Origin: Olsenella sp. kh2p3
GTDB taxonomy: Bacteria > Actinomycetota > Coriobacteriia > Coriobacteriales > Atopobiaceae
Direction of reading: 5' to 3'
DNA length: 64,000 nt
Assembly: GCA_900119625.1 (NCBI GenBank)
Contig: FPKD01000006.1
Span: 62,001 to 126,000, forward strand
Of the stretch, positions 52,711 through 61,205 are shown piece by piece. The position numbers and the translations under genes are program-made. The notes below the pieces were generated by a model that worked only from the letters and a program-made list of their open reading frames with translations, made no database searches and was not told the DNA's origin. Positions within the stretch are counted from its first letter, which is position 1. Every line of letters starts with the position of its first letter.

Positions 52711-54059
52711 CCTATCTCGTCCGGCCAGACGGCGTTCTCGGGCATGGTCGAGTTGCAGCTCGTCACATAGTCCGGGATGGAGTCATCGCTGGCGAGAAGC
52801 TCGCTGATGGTCACGAAGGTGTAGCCCTGCGACTGGAGCGTGTCAATGATCTGCGGCAGCGCCTCGACATCCTGGTCGCGGGGGCCGCCGCCATCGTGCA
52901 TCAGGATGATGCTGCCGGAGTGCACGTTGCTGCAGGCCGCCGAGACAATCTGGTCCACGCCGGGCTGCTTCCAGTCCTCGGTGTCGATGTCCCAGCGCAC
53001 GGCCACCGTTGCCACGCCCTGCGTGGCAAGCCAGGTGCGCTGGGTAAAGCTTCCGTAGGGTGGGCGAAACGTGGTGGTCTTCTCGCCCGTGGCGTTCTCT
53101 ATGGACGAGAAGGACGAGGTGAGCTCGTCGACTACCGTCTGCGGCTCCGCGTACCTAAGGTCGGGGTGGTCGTAGGAGTGACTGCATATCTGGCAGCCGG
53201 CATCCACGATGGCCTGGGCCTCTTCTGGGCGGGCGTCAACCTCCTTGCCCAGGCAGAAGAAGGTCGCATTGACTCCCTTGTCCTGCAAGATCTGCAGGTA
53301 TTGGGACGTGTACTCGCTGGGTCCGTCATCAAACGTCAGGGCCACGAGCTTCTGGTCGTCCGAAGGCTGGACATCCTTCACGGTGACAACGCAGTCCTGA
53401 CCCTGCTCGTAGACCGTGCCGTCGACCTGCTCGCCAGAATCCTGGCCCGTGAGCACGTCCTTCACCGTGGTAGAGCCCCACTGCGAGATGTAGTTGATGG
53501 CGCCTACGTTTCCGTCCATGAGGAGCTTGGGCGGCTGGTTCACGGTCTCGGTGGTGTAGGGCTCTGTGCGGTCGCCACCGTCGCTCACGGTGATACGCTC
53601 CCCGCCGGCAACCTTGTAGGTGCGCGCGTCGTCGTAGTCCATGTCCTTGTCGTTGACGGAGACCGAGTAGGGGTAGCCCCCGCCCTCGGCAAGGATGTTC
53701 CCCGAGACGCTCACGTAGTTGCCAGGCGAGGTTTGAATGCCCTCGTCGCTCTTGAGTTGGTCAATGGTGGTGCCCACGGTTACGCTCTGGAGCGTGCCGT
53801 TTACCGTCACCTGAACTGGGCGGAACTGTGTCCACCATACGAAGCCGCCGCCGAGAAGTGCTGCAAGCACGAGGAGCGGAACAAGCGTCCGTAGCACGAA
53901 TCGTCTGCCTCGGCTGCCTCTCCGCTCGGTCCCCTCGGGCATTGCGCTGGCGTCGCCCGTGGGGATGAAGCCCGAGCCCCTGCCCACAAGCCCAATGTTG
54001 CTGTCCTCGCGCTTCCCTTCGCGCTCGAAGCGATCCTTCTTGTCATTGCTGCTAGTCAT
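52707..54059 (-). CDS. Membrane-anchored polysaccharide deacetylase (NodB family)
   Basis: 450 residues from an ATG with CCGGAGG upstream; the longer in-frame start adds 31 residues. A charged cytoplasmic N-terminus (about 1-50), one membrane helix (about 55-75), a region with two beta-rich repeats resembling DUF348/G5-type modules (VTVNGTLQSVTVGTTIDQL), then NodB at about 235-440: LTFDDGPSEYT near 242, SHSYDHPDL near 290, RPPYGSF near 335, and ILMHDGGG near 395. All the metal and catalytic residues seem present. Such enzymes deacetylate cell-wall GlcNAc or MurNAc, giving lysozyme resistance. An AT-rich dyad lies 146 bp upstream. Confidence 0.88.
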   Translation of the reverse strand: MTSSNDKKDRFEREGKREDSNIGLVGRGSGFIPTGDASAMPEGTERRGSRGRRFVLRTLVPLLVLAALLGGGFVWWTQFRPVQVTVNGTLQSVTVGTTIDQLKSDEGIQTSPGNYVSVSGNILAEGGGYPYSVSVNDKDMDYDDARTYKVAGGERITVSDGGDRTEPYTTETVNQPPKLLMDGNVGAINYISQWGSTTVKDVLTGQDSGEQVDGTVYEQGQDCVVTVKDVQPSDDQKLVALTFDDGPSEYTSQYLQILQDKGVNATFFCLGKEVDARPEEAQAIVDAGCQICSHSYDHPDLRYAEPQTVVDELTSSFSSIENATGEKTTTFRPPYGSFTQRTWLATQGVATVAVRWDIDTEDWKQPGVDQIVSAACSNVHSGSIILMHDGGGPRDQDVEALPQIIDTLQSQGYTFVTISELLASDDSIPDYVTSCNSTMPENAVWPDEIG

Positions 54060-54204
54060 GCTGCCTCCGGAACCCACATCCGCCTCATGGTGTTGTTTTC
54101 TGCTTCGTTGTGTCGAGGGGCTGTGCCCCGCTGACTGCGTGCAAGTAACCATAGCTCACTTTGTTATGGAGCATTCCTCCCTTTGGTGGTCTTTCATGTC
54201 TCTA

Positions 54205-54240
54205 AAACATCAACAAAATATAGTAAATGTGTTGATGTTT
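54205..54240. promoter_or_regulatory. Long AT-rich operator-like dyad upstream of deacetylase gene
   Basis: AAACATCAACA and TGTTGATGTTT, exact 11-bp inverted arms with 14 bases between, containing TATAGT (plus) or ACTATA (minus) in the centre. In a 303-bp gap that otherwise shows only the zinc-ribbon gene's terminator. It looks like a repressor site over a core promoter, most likely for the deacetylase gene on the minus strand. Confidence 0.6.
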
Positions 54241-54301
54241 CTTCTGCGTGTTGGTGACTAGAGAGGCGCGTCCCCGCGGCTTATCAACCTTACGCGGCCG
54301 G

Positions 54302-54332
54302 AAAAAGGCCCCGCCGGTGATCGACGGGGCCT
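54302..54332 (-). terminator. Intrinsic terminator after zinc-ribbon gene
   Basis: On the minus strand GGCCCCGTC pairs with GCGGGGCC around a short loop (an inner CGAT/ACCG part is imperfect), followed by TTTTT. Confidence 0.82.
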
Positions 54333-54362
54333 TCAAGTCTCCATCTGCTGGAGCCGCTTGGG

Positions 54363-54545
54363 CTACTTGCCCTTCTGGTCGGTGTTGTAGAAACCGGAAC
54401 CCTTGAACACGATGCCCGAGGTCTCGAACACGCGCTCGGCCTCATGGCCGCACTTGGGGCAGTTCACCTTGGGATGGGCGCTCATGGGATGCTCGACCTC
54501 GAAGGTGGAACCGCATGAGGGGCACTTGTAGTCATAACGAGCCAT
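54363..54545 (-). CDS. FmdB-type zinc-ribbon protein
   Basis: 60 residues. Two CXXC pairs (CPSCGS at 8-11 and CPKCGH about 30) form a single zinc ribbon, followed by VFKGSGFYNTD, the family hallmark. FmdB/CxxC-SSSS proteins are small, of uncertain function, and often called putative regulatory proteins. GGAGG precedes the ATG. Single gene with its own terminator. Confidence 0.9.
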   Translation of the reverse strand: MARYDYKCPSCGSTFEVEHPMSAHPKVNCPKCGHEAERVFETSGIVFKGSGFYNTDQKGK

Positions 54546-54730
54546 GTTCTTCTTCCTCCGGAAGCTTGGTGCAGATGCTGTATGGTGGCTTGCGCGAGCG
54601 TGGCAGCGCTCGGGCCATGGGATACTTTACCCAACCGGAGGGATTGCTGCCAGCTCGCGGCCAGCAAGCCCAGGGACAACACTGAATCTGCTCGCCATGG
54701 CACGGCCTGTACCGCAGGGGAGAGGAAACG

Positions 54731-56095
54731 ATGGCTTTCAAGGGTGCGATCTTCGACTGTGACGGAACTCTCGTGGACTCCATGTGCATGTGGAGCCACG
54801 TGATGATTGAGCTCGCTCGCTCGCACGGCTGCGCAAACGTTGACCCTGCGTTCTTCGATCGAGTCGAGAGCGTGACCCTGCGAGACGGGTGTCAGATCAT
54901 GCATGACGAGCTTGGCATCGATGCCCCCGTCAGCGATCTCTACGAGGAGGTCTGCGTCATCGTTCGCCACCACTACGCGACTGACATCCCGCTCATGCCT
55001 GGTGCCCGTGAGTTCCTCGAGGAGCTGTCGGCGGCGGGCATCCCCATGGTCATTGCGACCTCCACGCCGCTGCGCGAGGTGCGTGTGGCGCTCGAGGCGC
55101 ACGACCTCTCGCACTTCTTCAAGGACATCGTGACAACCGAACAGGTAGGCGGTCGCGACAAGGCTTTCCCCGACGTCTACCTCGAGGCGGCCCGCCGACT
55201 TGGCACGCCGGTGGGTGAGACCTGGGTCTTCGAGGACGCCCCCTTTGGCGTGCGCACCTCCAAGCGCTCGGGGTTCAACGTGGTTGGCCTCATGAACGAC
55301 CATGACGGTCGGGACGAGAGGGACGTGCAGCCCTGGTGTGACATATACGTGCATGGCTTCGCGGAGCTCTCGCTGGCGCTTATCGAGGACTATGCGGCAG
55401 TACCGGCGGCGCAGGATGCGCCGTCTGATGCGGAGCCCCTACGCGTGCTTGTGATTGATGGGTCGCCGGCGCCCAGCTCGCCGGCGCTTGTCGCGCGGCT
55501 TGCCGCCGAGGCGGACTATGTTGTTGCTGCCGATAAGGGCGCCGAGACGTGCCGGACTGCCGGCGTGGTGCCAGACGCATACTGCGGCGACCACGATTCC
55601 GTCTCGGCTGCGGATGGTGCCTGGGCAAGCAACGAGGCAGGGCGCTCGATCTCGTTTCCGTCCGAGAAGTATGCGACGGACCTCTCGCTTGCCATCGATT
55701 GCGCGCGCCACGAGGCCGCGCGGCAGCGGCGTCCGCTGCGCCTTACGGTGACCTGTGCATCTGGCGGTCGGCCGGACCATGCCCTGGGCGTGGTGGGACT
55801 TCTCGTCAGTGCCGCAAACGCGTGTCCCGCGCTGGTCGAGGACTCGTTCGAGATGCGCGTGGTGTCCGTGGCGGGCGCGCGCGAGTGGCGGCTGGGCACG
55901 GATGCGCATGGGCGCACCTTCTCGGCCGTGGCCGTGGCACCGGGAACGGTGGTAAGCGAGTCCGGCATGAAGTGGTGCCTGGACGAGAAGCCCCTCGGTC
56001 TTCTCAACGACTTGGGCATCTCGAACGTGGTGGAGAGCGAGGACGCCGTTGTGTCCGTGAGCTCCGGTGTGGTTGCGGCGTTCCTTTTGCGGTAG
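54731..56095 (+). CDS. HAD-superfamily phosphatase fused to thiamine pyrophosphokinase
   Basis: 454 residues. Residues 1 to about 215 are a HAD hydrolase (FDCDGTLVDS at 8-17, ATSTP about 112, K in GGRDKAFPDV about 142, FEDAPFGV about 172). After an Ala/Pro/Asp linker (about 218-238), residues about 240-454 are a thiamine pyrophosphokinase: LVIDGSPAP, ADKGAETC, GDHDSV near 287, ATDLSLAI near 316, GGRPDH near 345, and a C-terminal thiamine-binding fold ending SGVVAAF. TPK turns thiamine to thiamine diphosphate. A fused phosphatase could supply thiamine from thiamine phosphate, but that is inference. An AGGGGAGAGG site precedes the ATG. Confidence 0.88.
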   Translation: MAFKGAIFDCDGTLVDSMCMWSHVMIELARSHGCANVDPAFFDRVESVTLRDGCQIMHDELGIDAPVSDLYEEVCVIVRHHYATDIPLMPGAREFLEELSAAGIPMVIATSTPLREVRVALEAHDLSHFFKDIVTTEQVGGRDKAFPDVYLEAARRLGTPVGETWVFEDAPFGVRTSKRSGFNVVGLMNDHDGRDERDVQPWCDIYVHGFAELSLALIEDYAAVPAAQDAPSDAEPLRVLVIDGSPAPSSPALVARLAAEADYVVAADKGAETCRTAGVVPDAYCGDHDSVSAADGAWASNEAGRSISFPSEKYATDLSLAIDCARHEAARQRRPLRLTVTCASGGRPDHALGVVGLLVSAANACPALVEDSFEMRVVSVAGAREWRLGTDAHGRTFSAVAVAPGTVVSESGMKWCLDEKPLGLLNDLGISNVVESEDAVVSVSSGVVAAFLLR

Positions 56096-56136
56096 GTCCC
56101 TGCCTTGGCTGCTGCCGTACGGTGCCATCCGCAATG

Positions 56137-56265
56137 CCGCGCGATTTCGCTGGTTAGGAAAAATCCGAACGTTTAGAGCAGCTTAACCGTTCGGAATCCG
56201 CGCCATTCCTGGAATGCCGCGAGATTTCGCCGTTTAAGGGTGTCTAAACGTTCGGAAAATACCTA
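56137..56265. repeat. Interspersed palindromic repeat, family A, copy 3
   Basis: GATTTCGCTGGTTAGG, then CCGAACGTTTAG/TTAACCGTTCGG and GGAATCCGCG, then a second palindrome from GATTTCGCCGTTTAAG to CTAAACGTTCGG. The core is identical to 21952-21980. The remainder of the 316-bp gap holds the rpmB terminator. Confidence 0.82.
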
Positions 56266-56357
56266 AATGGCGAGAAAGCGCGACAACTGCTGTGCTGCAC
56301 CGTTCTCGCGTCCCGCACCTGCGCCTCCTGTCCCCCGCGACAGCTCACCTCTGCCAC

Positions 56358-56390
56358 AAAAAAGAGGGCCGCACCAAGTGGTGCGACCCC
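56358..56390 (-). terminator. Intrinsic terminator after rpmB
   Basis: On the minus strand GGGTCGCACCA pairs with TGGTGCGGCCC (one mismatch), followed by a T-rich tail CTCTTTTTTT. Confidence 0.85.
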
Positions 56391-56411
56391 CTGCATGCAA
56401 TGTCCTAAAGC

Positions 56412-56600
56412 TTAGCCGCGGACGAGGTTACCCTTCTTGAGGCACCTGGTGCAGACGTTGAGCTTCTTGCGCTGGCCGTCGACAACAACGGAGACGCGCT
56501 GAATGTTGGGCTTAAACGTGCGAGCAACCGTGCGGTGGGAGTGGCTGATGGAACGACCGGCAACGGCGTGCTTGCCGCAGATATCACAAACCTTCGACAT
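56412..56600 (-). CDS. rpmB: 50S ribosomal protein L28
   Basis: 62 residues from MSKVCDIC; the in-frame ATG 15 bases upstream was not used. Zinc-type L28 with CDICGK at 5-8 and CTRCLKKG near the C-terminus; SISHSHRTVARTFKPN matches the family. An AGGTCA-type weak ribosome site. Single gene with promoter and terminator. The 333-bp gap between it and the Asp23 gene also holds the -10 of that gene and nothing else seen. Confidence 0.96.
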   Translation of the reverse strand: MSKVCDICGKHAVAGRSISHSHRTVARTFKPNIQRVSVVVDGQRKKLNVCTRCLKKGNLVRG

Positions 56601-56655
56601 GACCTTGACCTCCAAAGTGCGGCGCTCGCGCGCCCGTTAATCAACAAGCCTTGCA

Positions 56656-56683
56656 AATATACCACTTGGACGGCTTCTCGCAA
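56656..56683 (-). promoter_or_regulatory. Promoter of rpmB
   Basis: On the minus strand TTGCGA (-35), 16-bp spacer, TATATT (-10), about 50 bases before the rpmB ATG. Confidence 0.55.
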
Positions 56684-56867
56684 GCGATACACACAACTTC
56701 TTGGCATTGCCTACAGCCGGACCCCTCGATGATGGGATGCCGCCCACACAGCATACTCGCACACCGGACTGCCATCCAGTCTAAATGCCAGCAGCGGATG
56801 GCCACTTCGTTGGCCCTTCCTTTCTGTTGTCGTAGGGGTGGGGTCGCGTGTGCGCGCTGCCCTGCGC

Positions 56868-56873
56868 TATAAT
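56868..56873 (+). promoter_or_regulatory. -10 box before Asp23-family gene
   Basis: Perfect TATAAT 61 bases upstream of the ATG, no clear -35. The transcript would start near a CCTCCG/CGGAGG hairpin (56900-56916) ahead of the ribosome site. Confidence 0.45.
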
Positions 56874-56933
56874 CGCTAGGACTTATGTCAGTAACAGTGC
56901 CTCCGTCCTGCGGAGGCTTTGAGAGGAGACCCC

Positions 56934-57284
56934 ATGGCCGGTGTCGTTCCGGGAACGCTCAAGGTGTCTAACGACTGCATCGCAGACCTGGCTGGCTACG
57001 CCGCGCTGGAGTGCTACGGCGTCGTTGGCATGGCGGCCATCGACGAGCAGGGCGGCGTAGCGCAGCTCCTGCCCACCAACCGCCTCCGCCGTGGCATCGA
57101 TGTCGACGTCACGCCAGACGGACACCTCTCTGTTGACCTTCACGTCATTGTCGAGCAGGGCGTCAACATGGCGTCCGTCGTGAACAACCTCACCAGCTCG
57201 GTCAAGTTCATCCTGAAGCAGATTGCCGAGCTCGATGACGTCAAGGTAACCGTCCACATCGAGGGCCTCCGCTCTAATCGCTAG
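56934..57284 (+). CDS. Asp23/Gls24 family protein
   Basis: 116 residues from the ATG with GAGAGGAG upstream. Typical of the family: VSNDCIADLAGYAALECYGVVGMA at the N-terminus in parts, an alternating beta region (GIDVDVTPDGHLSVDLHVIVEQG) and a C-terminal helix. The same arrangement, an Asp23 protein just before a DAK/FakA gene, is widespread in Gram-positives, where the pair is linked to fatty acid incorporation or envelope stress. Specific role unknown. Confidence 0.9.
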   Translation: MAGVVPGTLKVSNDCIADLAGYAALECYGVVGMAAIDEQGGVAQLLPTNRLRRGIDVDVTPDGHLSVDLHVIVEQGVNMASVVNNLTSSVKFILKQIAELDDVKVTVHIEGLRSNR

Positions 57285-57317
57285 GCCGCCGCAGAGAAAG
57301 AACAGAGGTCCAATAAG

Positions 57318-58988
57318 ATGATTGCGTCAGTCATCCGCACGTGCTTCCCCGTGGCGGCAAACGTCGTTGCCGAGCGAGCCGAGGAGATCAACAAGCTCAA
57401 CGTCTTCCCTGTCCCCGACGGTGACACCGGCACCAACATGTCACTCACCCTGGGGACCGTCGTCAAGGAGGTGGAGGCGCTCCCACAGGACGCCACCATC
57501 GAGGACATTGCCAAGGCAATCACCCACGGCTCGCTCATGGGCGCGCGCGGCAACTCCGGTGTCATTACCTCCCAGATTCTACGCGGCCTCGCCGAGGGGC
57601 TCTGCGATGCCAAGGACCAGGACAATCCCACGGCCGCCGACATCGCGCACGCGTTCCGTCGCTCGGTGAAGGTTGCCTTCAAGGCCGTACGCAAGCCCGT
57701 CGAAGGCACGATCCTCACCGTTCTGCGTGACATGTCTACCCGTGCCGACCAGCTCGAGAAGGCCCACATCACGGCCACCGAGATGCTCGATGCGCTGGTC
57801 ATCGAGGCCTACGAGTCCGTCGCCCGCACGCCCGAGCTCCTGCCCGTCCTCAAGGAGAACGGTGTGGTCGACTCCGGCGCCTTTGGCTTTGCCACCTTCT
57901 TCGAGGCCTTCGTGAACGCCGTCGAGGGCAAGGCGGGCGAGGTTTCTGACTTCAAGACCACCGTAGACTCTTCGGATGCCAAGGCGGCCGTCTCCTCCAA
58001 GGTTGCCATCGAGCTCAACGACGACTGGGAGGGCTCGCAGTACCGCTACTGCAACGAGTTCCTCTTCCATGCCAACGACGAGTCCTTCGACCGCGACGCC
58101 GCGCTCGCGTTTCTCGCCACGATGGGCGACTGCGAGCTGCTCGTGGGCGAGTACCCAGACTTCAAGGTGCACGTGCACTCCAACACGCCCGACAAGGTCC
58201 TTGCCTATATGCTTGAGCGCGGCCAGATCTTCGAGGTCTTCATCCACAACATGGACCTCGAGGCCCACGAGCGCACGGCAAAGATCGCTGCTGACAAGGC
58301 TGCCGAGGAGAAGGCCCCCAAGAAGCCGCTGGGATTTGTTGCGGTTGCGGCGGGCTCCGGTGAGGCGTCGATCCTCACCTCGCTCGGCGTCGACGTGGTT
58401 GTCTCCGGCGGGCAGACCATGAACCCCTCCACGGCAGACATCCTCGCTGCGGTCGAGAAGACCAACGCGGAGAACGTGATTGTGCTTCCTGACAACGGCA
58501 ACATCCGCATGGCCGCCGAGGCCGCCGCCTCCGCCTGCGAGGACGCCCACGTTGCCGTGGTTCCCACCAAGACCGTCCCGCAGGCCTTCTCGGCAATGTT
58601 CGTGGCCGATCCCGAGGGCACCCTCGAGGACAACGTCGAGGCCATGACCGATGCCGTCTCCGAGGTTCGTGGCGGCGAGGTCACGCGTGCCGTGCGCGAC
58701 TCCCAGGCCGCAGACGGCTCGCCCATCCACGCCGGTGACGTCATGGGTATCGAGGACGGTGCCATCACGGTGGTGGGTTCCTCGGTGAAGGACGTCACCG
58801 TCGAGCTCATCCGCCGCATGCAGGAGGCCGAGGAGGGCGACACCCTCACCATCCTTGCCGGCAAGGACCTCGACGATGCCTCCTTCCAGGAGATCCTCGA
58901 CGCCATCTCGGCAGCCGAGCCCTCGCTCGAGCTGGACTCCCACCGCGGCGAGCAGCCCCTCTATCCCATCGTCTTCTCCATCGAGTAG
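57318..58988 (+). CDS. DAK-domain kinase, FakA-like (fatty acid kinase catalytic subunit)
   Basis: 556 residues. The N-terminal DhaL-type kinase domain (LNVFPVPDGDTGTNM near 28-42, GARGNSGVITSQIL about 75) binds ATP. The middle domain (about 230-330) and C-terminal part (GEASILTSLGVDVVVSGGQTMNPS about 350, in pieces) match FakA/YloV. In other Gram-positives FakA phosphorylates fatty acids held by FakB/DegV proteins; no fakB is in this window. 33 bases after the Asp23-like gene, 6 bases before recG, so these are one unit. Confidence 0.88.
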   Translation: MIASVIRTCFPVAANVVAERAEEINKLNVFPVPDGDTGTNMSLTLGTVVKEVEALPQDATIEDIAKAITHGSLMGARGNSGVITSQILRGLAEGLCDAKDQDNPTAADIAHAFRRSVKVAFKAVRKPVEGTILTVLRDMSTRADQLEKAHITATEMLDALVIEAYESVARTPELLPVLKENGVVDSGAFGFATFFEAFVNAVEGKAGEVSDFKTTVDSSDAKAAVSSKVAIELNDDWEGSQYRYCNEFLFHANDESFDRDAALAFLATMGDCELLVGEYPDFKVHVHSNTPDKVLAYMLERGQIFEVFIHNMDLEAHERTAKIAADKAAEEKAPKKPLGFVAVAAGSGEASILTSLGVDVVVSGGQTMNPSTADILAAVEKTNAENVIVLPDNGNIRMAAEAAASACEDAHVAVVPTKTVPQAFSAMFVADPEGTLEDNVEAMTDAVSEVRGGEVTRAVRDSQAADGSPIHAGDVMGIEDGAITVVGSSVKDVTVELIRRMQEAEEGDTLTILAGKDLDDASFQEILDAISAAEPSLELDSHRGEQPLYPIVFSIE

Positions 58989-58994
58989 CCGCCC

Positions 58995-61205
58995 ATGGAT
59001 GCTCCGCAGCAGGCGCCCGCGGGCACTGCCCCGAGCGTGGGGGCCGCTGCGGGACGCATCGACAGGACGCTCGCCCTCACGGACGGCGTATCGCGCCTGC
59101 GCTACGTCTCGTCGCGGGGCGCGTCCTCGCGGCTCGACGCGCTGGAGCGCCTGGGCATCCACCGCGTGCGCGACCTCTTCCTGCACATCCCGCACCGCTA
59201 CGTGGACTACTCACACGTGGTGCCGATAAGCCATGCGGACGTGGGCAGCGAGGTCACGGTGGTGGGCACCGTCGACAAGGTGGAGCTCAAGCGGCCCCGC
59301 CCTCGCCTCACGGTAGTTGAGCTTTACGTGTTCGACCAGACGGGTGTGCTCTCGGCGAGCTTCTTCGGCCAGCCCTGGCTGGCCGAGCAGGTCAAGCGCG
59401 GCGACAAGGTGGCACTCTCGGGCAAGGTCGAGTTTGCCTACGGCTTCAAGCAGATGCGTGCACCCTTCCACGAGATTCTCGACCAAAGCGCCAGCGCCTC
59501 GGCCTACAGGCGCGTGCTGCCTGTGCACCCCGTGGGGGAGGGCATCACTACCTCTTGGATGCGCCGCATTGTCTCGTGCGCTCTTGCCGACGTGGGGGAC
59601 GTGGCGGACTGGCTGCCTGCTCCGCTCGCCGCGCGCCACGGACTCATGACGCTCGCGCGTGCCATCCGCGAGGTCCACTTTCCGCAGACCCTCGCCACGG
59701 CCGAGCAGGCCCGAAGGCGCCTCGCCTACGACGAGCTCCTCTGCCTTCAGGTGGCCCTCCTCAGCCGCCAGGCCATCGAGCTGGGAGACGTCCGCGCCAC
59801 AACGCACAAGACATCGGGTCCACGCATGGACGCCCTTCTCGCCGCGCTGCCCTTCTCGCTTACGGACGAGCAGCGCACCGCCGCGGACCAGATCCTTGCC
59901 GACATGGCGGCCCCCCGCATCATGAACCGCCTGCTTTTGGGCGACGTTGGCACAGGCAAGACAGCCGTTGCCGCCGTGGCGCTTGCCGCCGTGGCAGACA
60001 CGGGCACCCAGGCCGCTGTTATGGCGCCCACCTCAGTCCTTGCGCGCCAGTATGCCGAGAAGCTCGGGCCCGTGCTCGATGCGGCGGGCATCACCTGGGC
60101 GCTTGTCACGGGGGCGACGCCCGCTGCAGAGCGCGCGGAGACGGCAAGACGCACGGCCGCAGGCGAGCTCTGCGTGACCTTTGGTACCACGGCGCTCCTC
60201 TCAGACGACATCGCATTCGCTCGCCTCACGTTTGTGGTTATCGACGAGCAGCACCGCTTTGGCGTAGACCAGCGCGCTTCGCTGCGCCGAAAGGGGGCAG
60301 GGGCGGACCTTCTCACCATGACGGCAACACCCATCCCGCGCACGCTCGCGCTCTCCATCTATGGTGACGTGTCGCTCTCGTGCATACGCAGGCGCCCCAG
60401 GGCCACCGCCGGCGTCACCACGCGCGTCATCACGCCCGAGAACCTCGACCTCGCCTACGGCTCCATCCGCAGCGCCGTGGACGCGGGCCACCAGGCCTAC
60501 GTGATCTGCCCCCTGGTAGACGATGCCGATACTGGCGACAGCCTGGGGACGGACCTCGACGACGTGCCGGAGTCGCAGCGAAGCAGAAGTGCCCACGTTC
60601 GTTCGGCAACCTCGACCGTGGCCGTGCTCTCGGAGCGCGTGTTCCCGGATCTCTCTTGCGCGCTGCTTACTGGTCGTATGTCCGCTGCCGAGAAGGACGC
60701 AGTCATGGAGGACTTCCGTGCCGGGAAGGTGAACGTGCTGGTCTCAACCACGGTGGTGGAAGTGGGCGTCGACGTACCCAATGCCACGGTGATGCTCGTG
60801 CACGACGCCGACCGCTTTGGTCTGGCAACCCTGCACCAGCTGCGTGGCCGCGTGGGCCGTGGCGACTGGCCGGGCGAGGTGTGGCTCTCCTGCGCAGCCA
60901 AGCAGGGCACGCCGGCGCGCAAGCGCCTCTCGGCATTGGAGCACACCGCCGACGGCTTCGAGCTGGCACGGCTCGACCTCAAGCTGCGCCGCGAGGGCGA
61001 GGTCCTGGGGTATCGCCAGCATGGCGGCATCACGCTGCGCGTGAGCGACCTTTCCGCCGACGAGGACCTCGTGGTGGCGGCGCACGAGGACGCACAGGAG
61101 ATCTTTGCCAAGGACCCCTCCCTTTCCAGCCCGGCCTTGAGGCCCATGGCGCTGGAGGCCAGGGACCGCTTTGGCGCCTACTTCGAGGAGCTAGACAAGG
61201 CATGA
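58995..61205 (+). CDS. recG: ATP-dependent DNA helicase RecG
   Basis: 736 residues. The N-terminal OB-fold wedge domain (YVDYSHVVPISHADVG about 75) grips branched DNA. Helicase motifs: LLLGDVGTGKTAV near 313, VMAPTSVLARQYAEKL about 340, GTTALLSDDI, VVIDEQHRFGVDQR near 415 (DEQH), MTATPIPRTLAL about 440, VVEVGVDVPNATVM about 590, QLRGRVGRG about 615. Rescues stalled forks. Its stop overlaps the rsmD start (ATGA). Confidence 0.95.
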   Translation: MDAPQQAPAGTAPSVGAAAGRIDRTLALTDGVSRLRYVSSRGASSRLDALERLGIHRVRDLFLHIPHRYVDYSHVVPISHADVGSEVTVVGTVDKVELKRPRPRLTVVELYVFDQTGVLSASFFGQPWLAEQVKRGDKVALSGKVEFAYGFKQMRAPFHEILDQSASASAYRRVLPVHPVGEGITTSWMRRIVSCALADVGDVADWLPAPLAARHGLMTLARAIREVHFPQTLATAEQARRRLAYDELLCLQVALLSRQAIELGDVRATTHKTSGPRMDALLAALPFSLTDEQRTAADQILADMAAPRIMNRLLLGDVGTGKTAVAAVALAAVADTGTQAAVMAPTSVLARQYAEKLGPVLDAAGITWALVTGATPAAERAETARRTAAGELCVTFGTTALLSDDIAFARLTFVVIDEQHRFGVDQRASLRRKGAGADLLTMTATPIPRTLALSIYGDVSLSCIRRRPRATAGVTTRVITPENLDLAYGSIRSAVDAGHQAYVICPLVDDADTGDSLGTDLDDVPESQRSRSAHVRSATSTVAVLSERVFPDLSCALLTGRMSAAEKDAVMEDFRAGKVNVLVSTTVVEVGVDVPNATVMLVHDADRFGLATLHQLRGRVGRGDWPGEVWLSCAAKQGTPARKRLSALEHTADGFELARLDLKLRREGEVLGYRQHGGITLRVSDLSADEDLVVAAHEDAQEIFAKDPSLSSPALRPMALEARDRFGAYFEELDKA

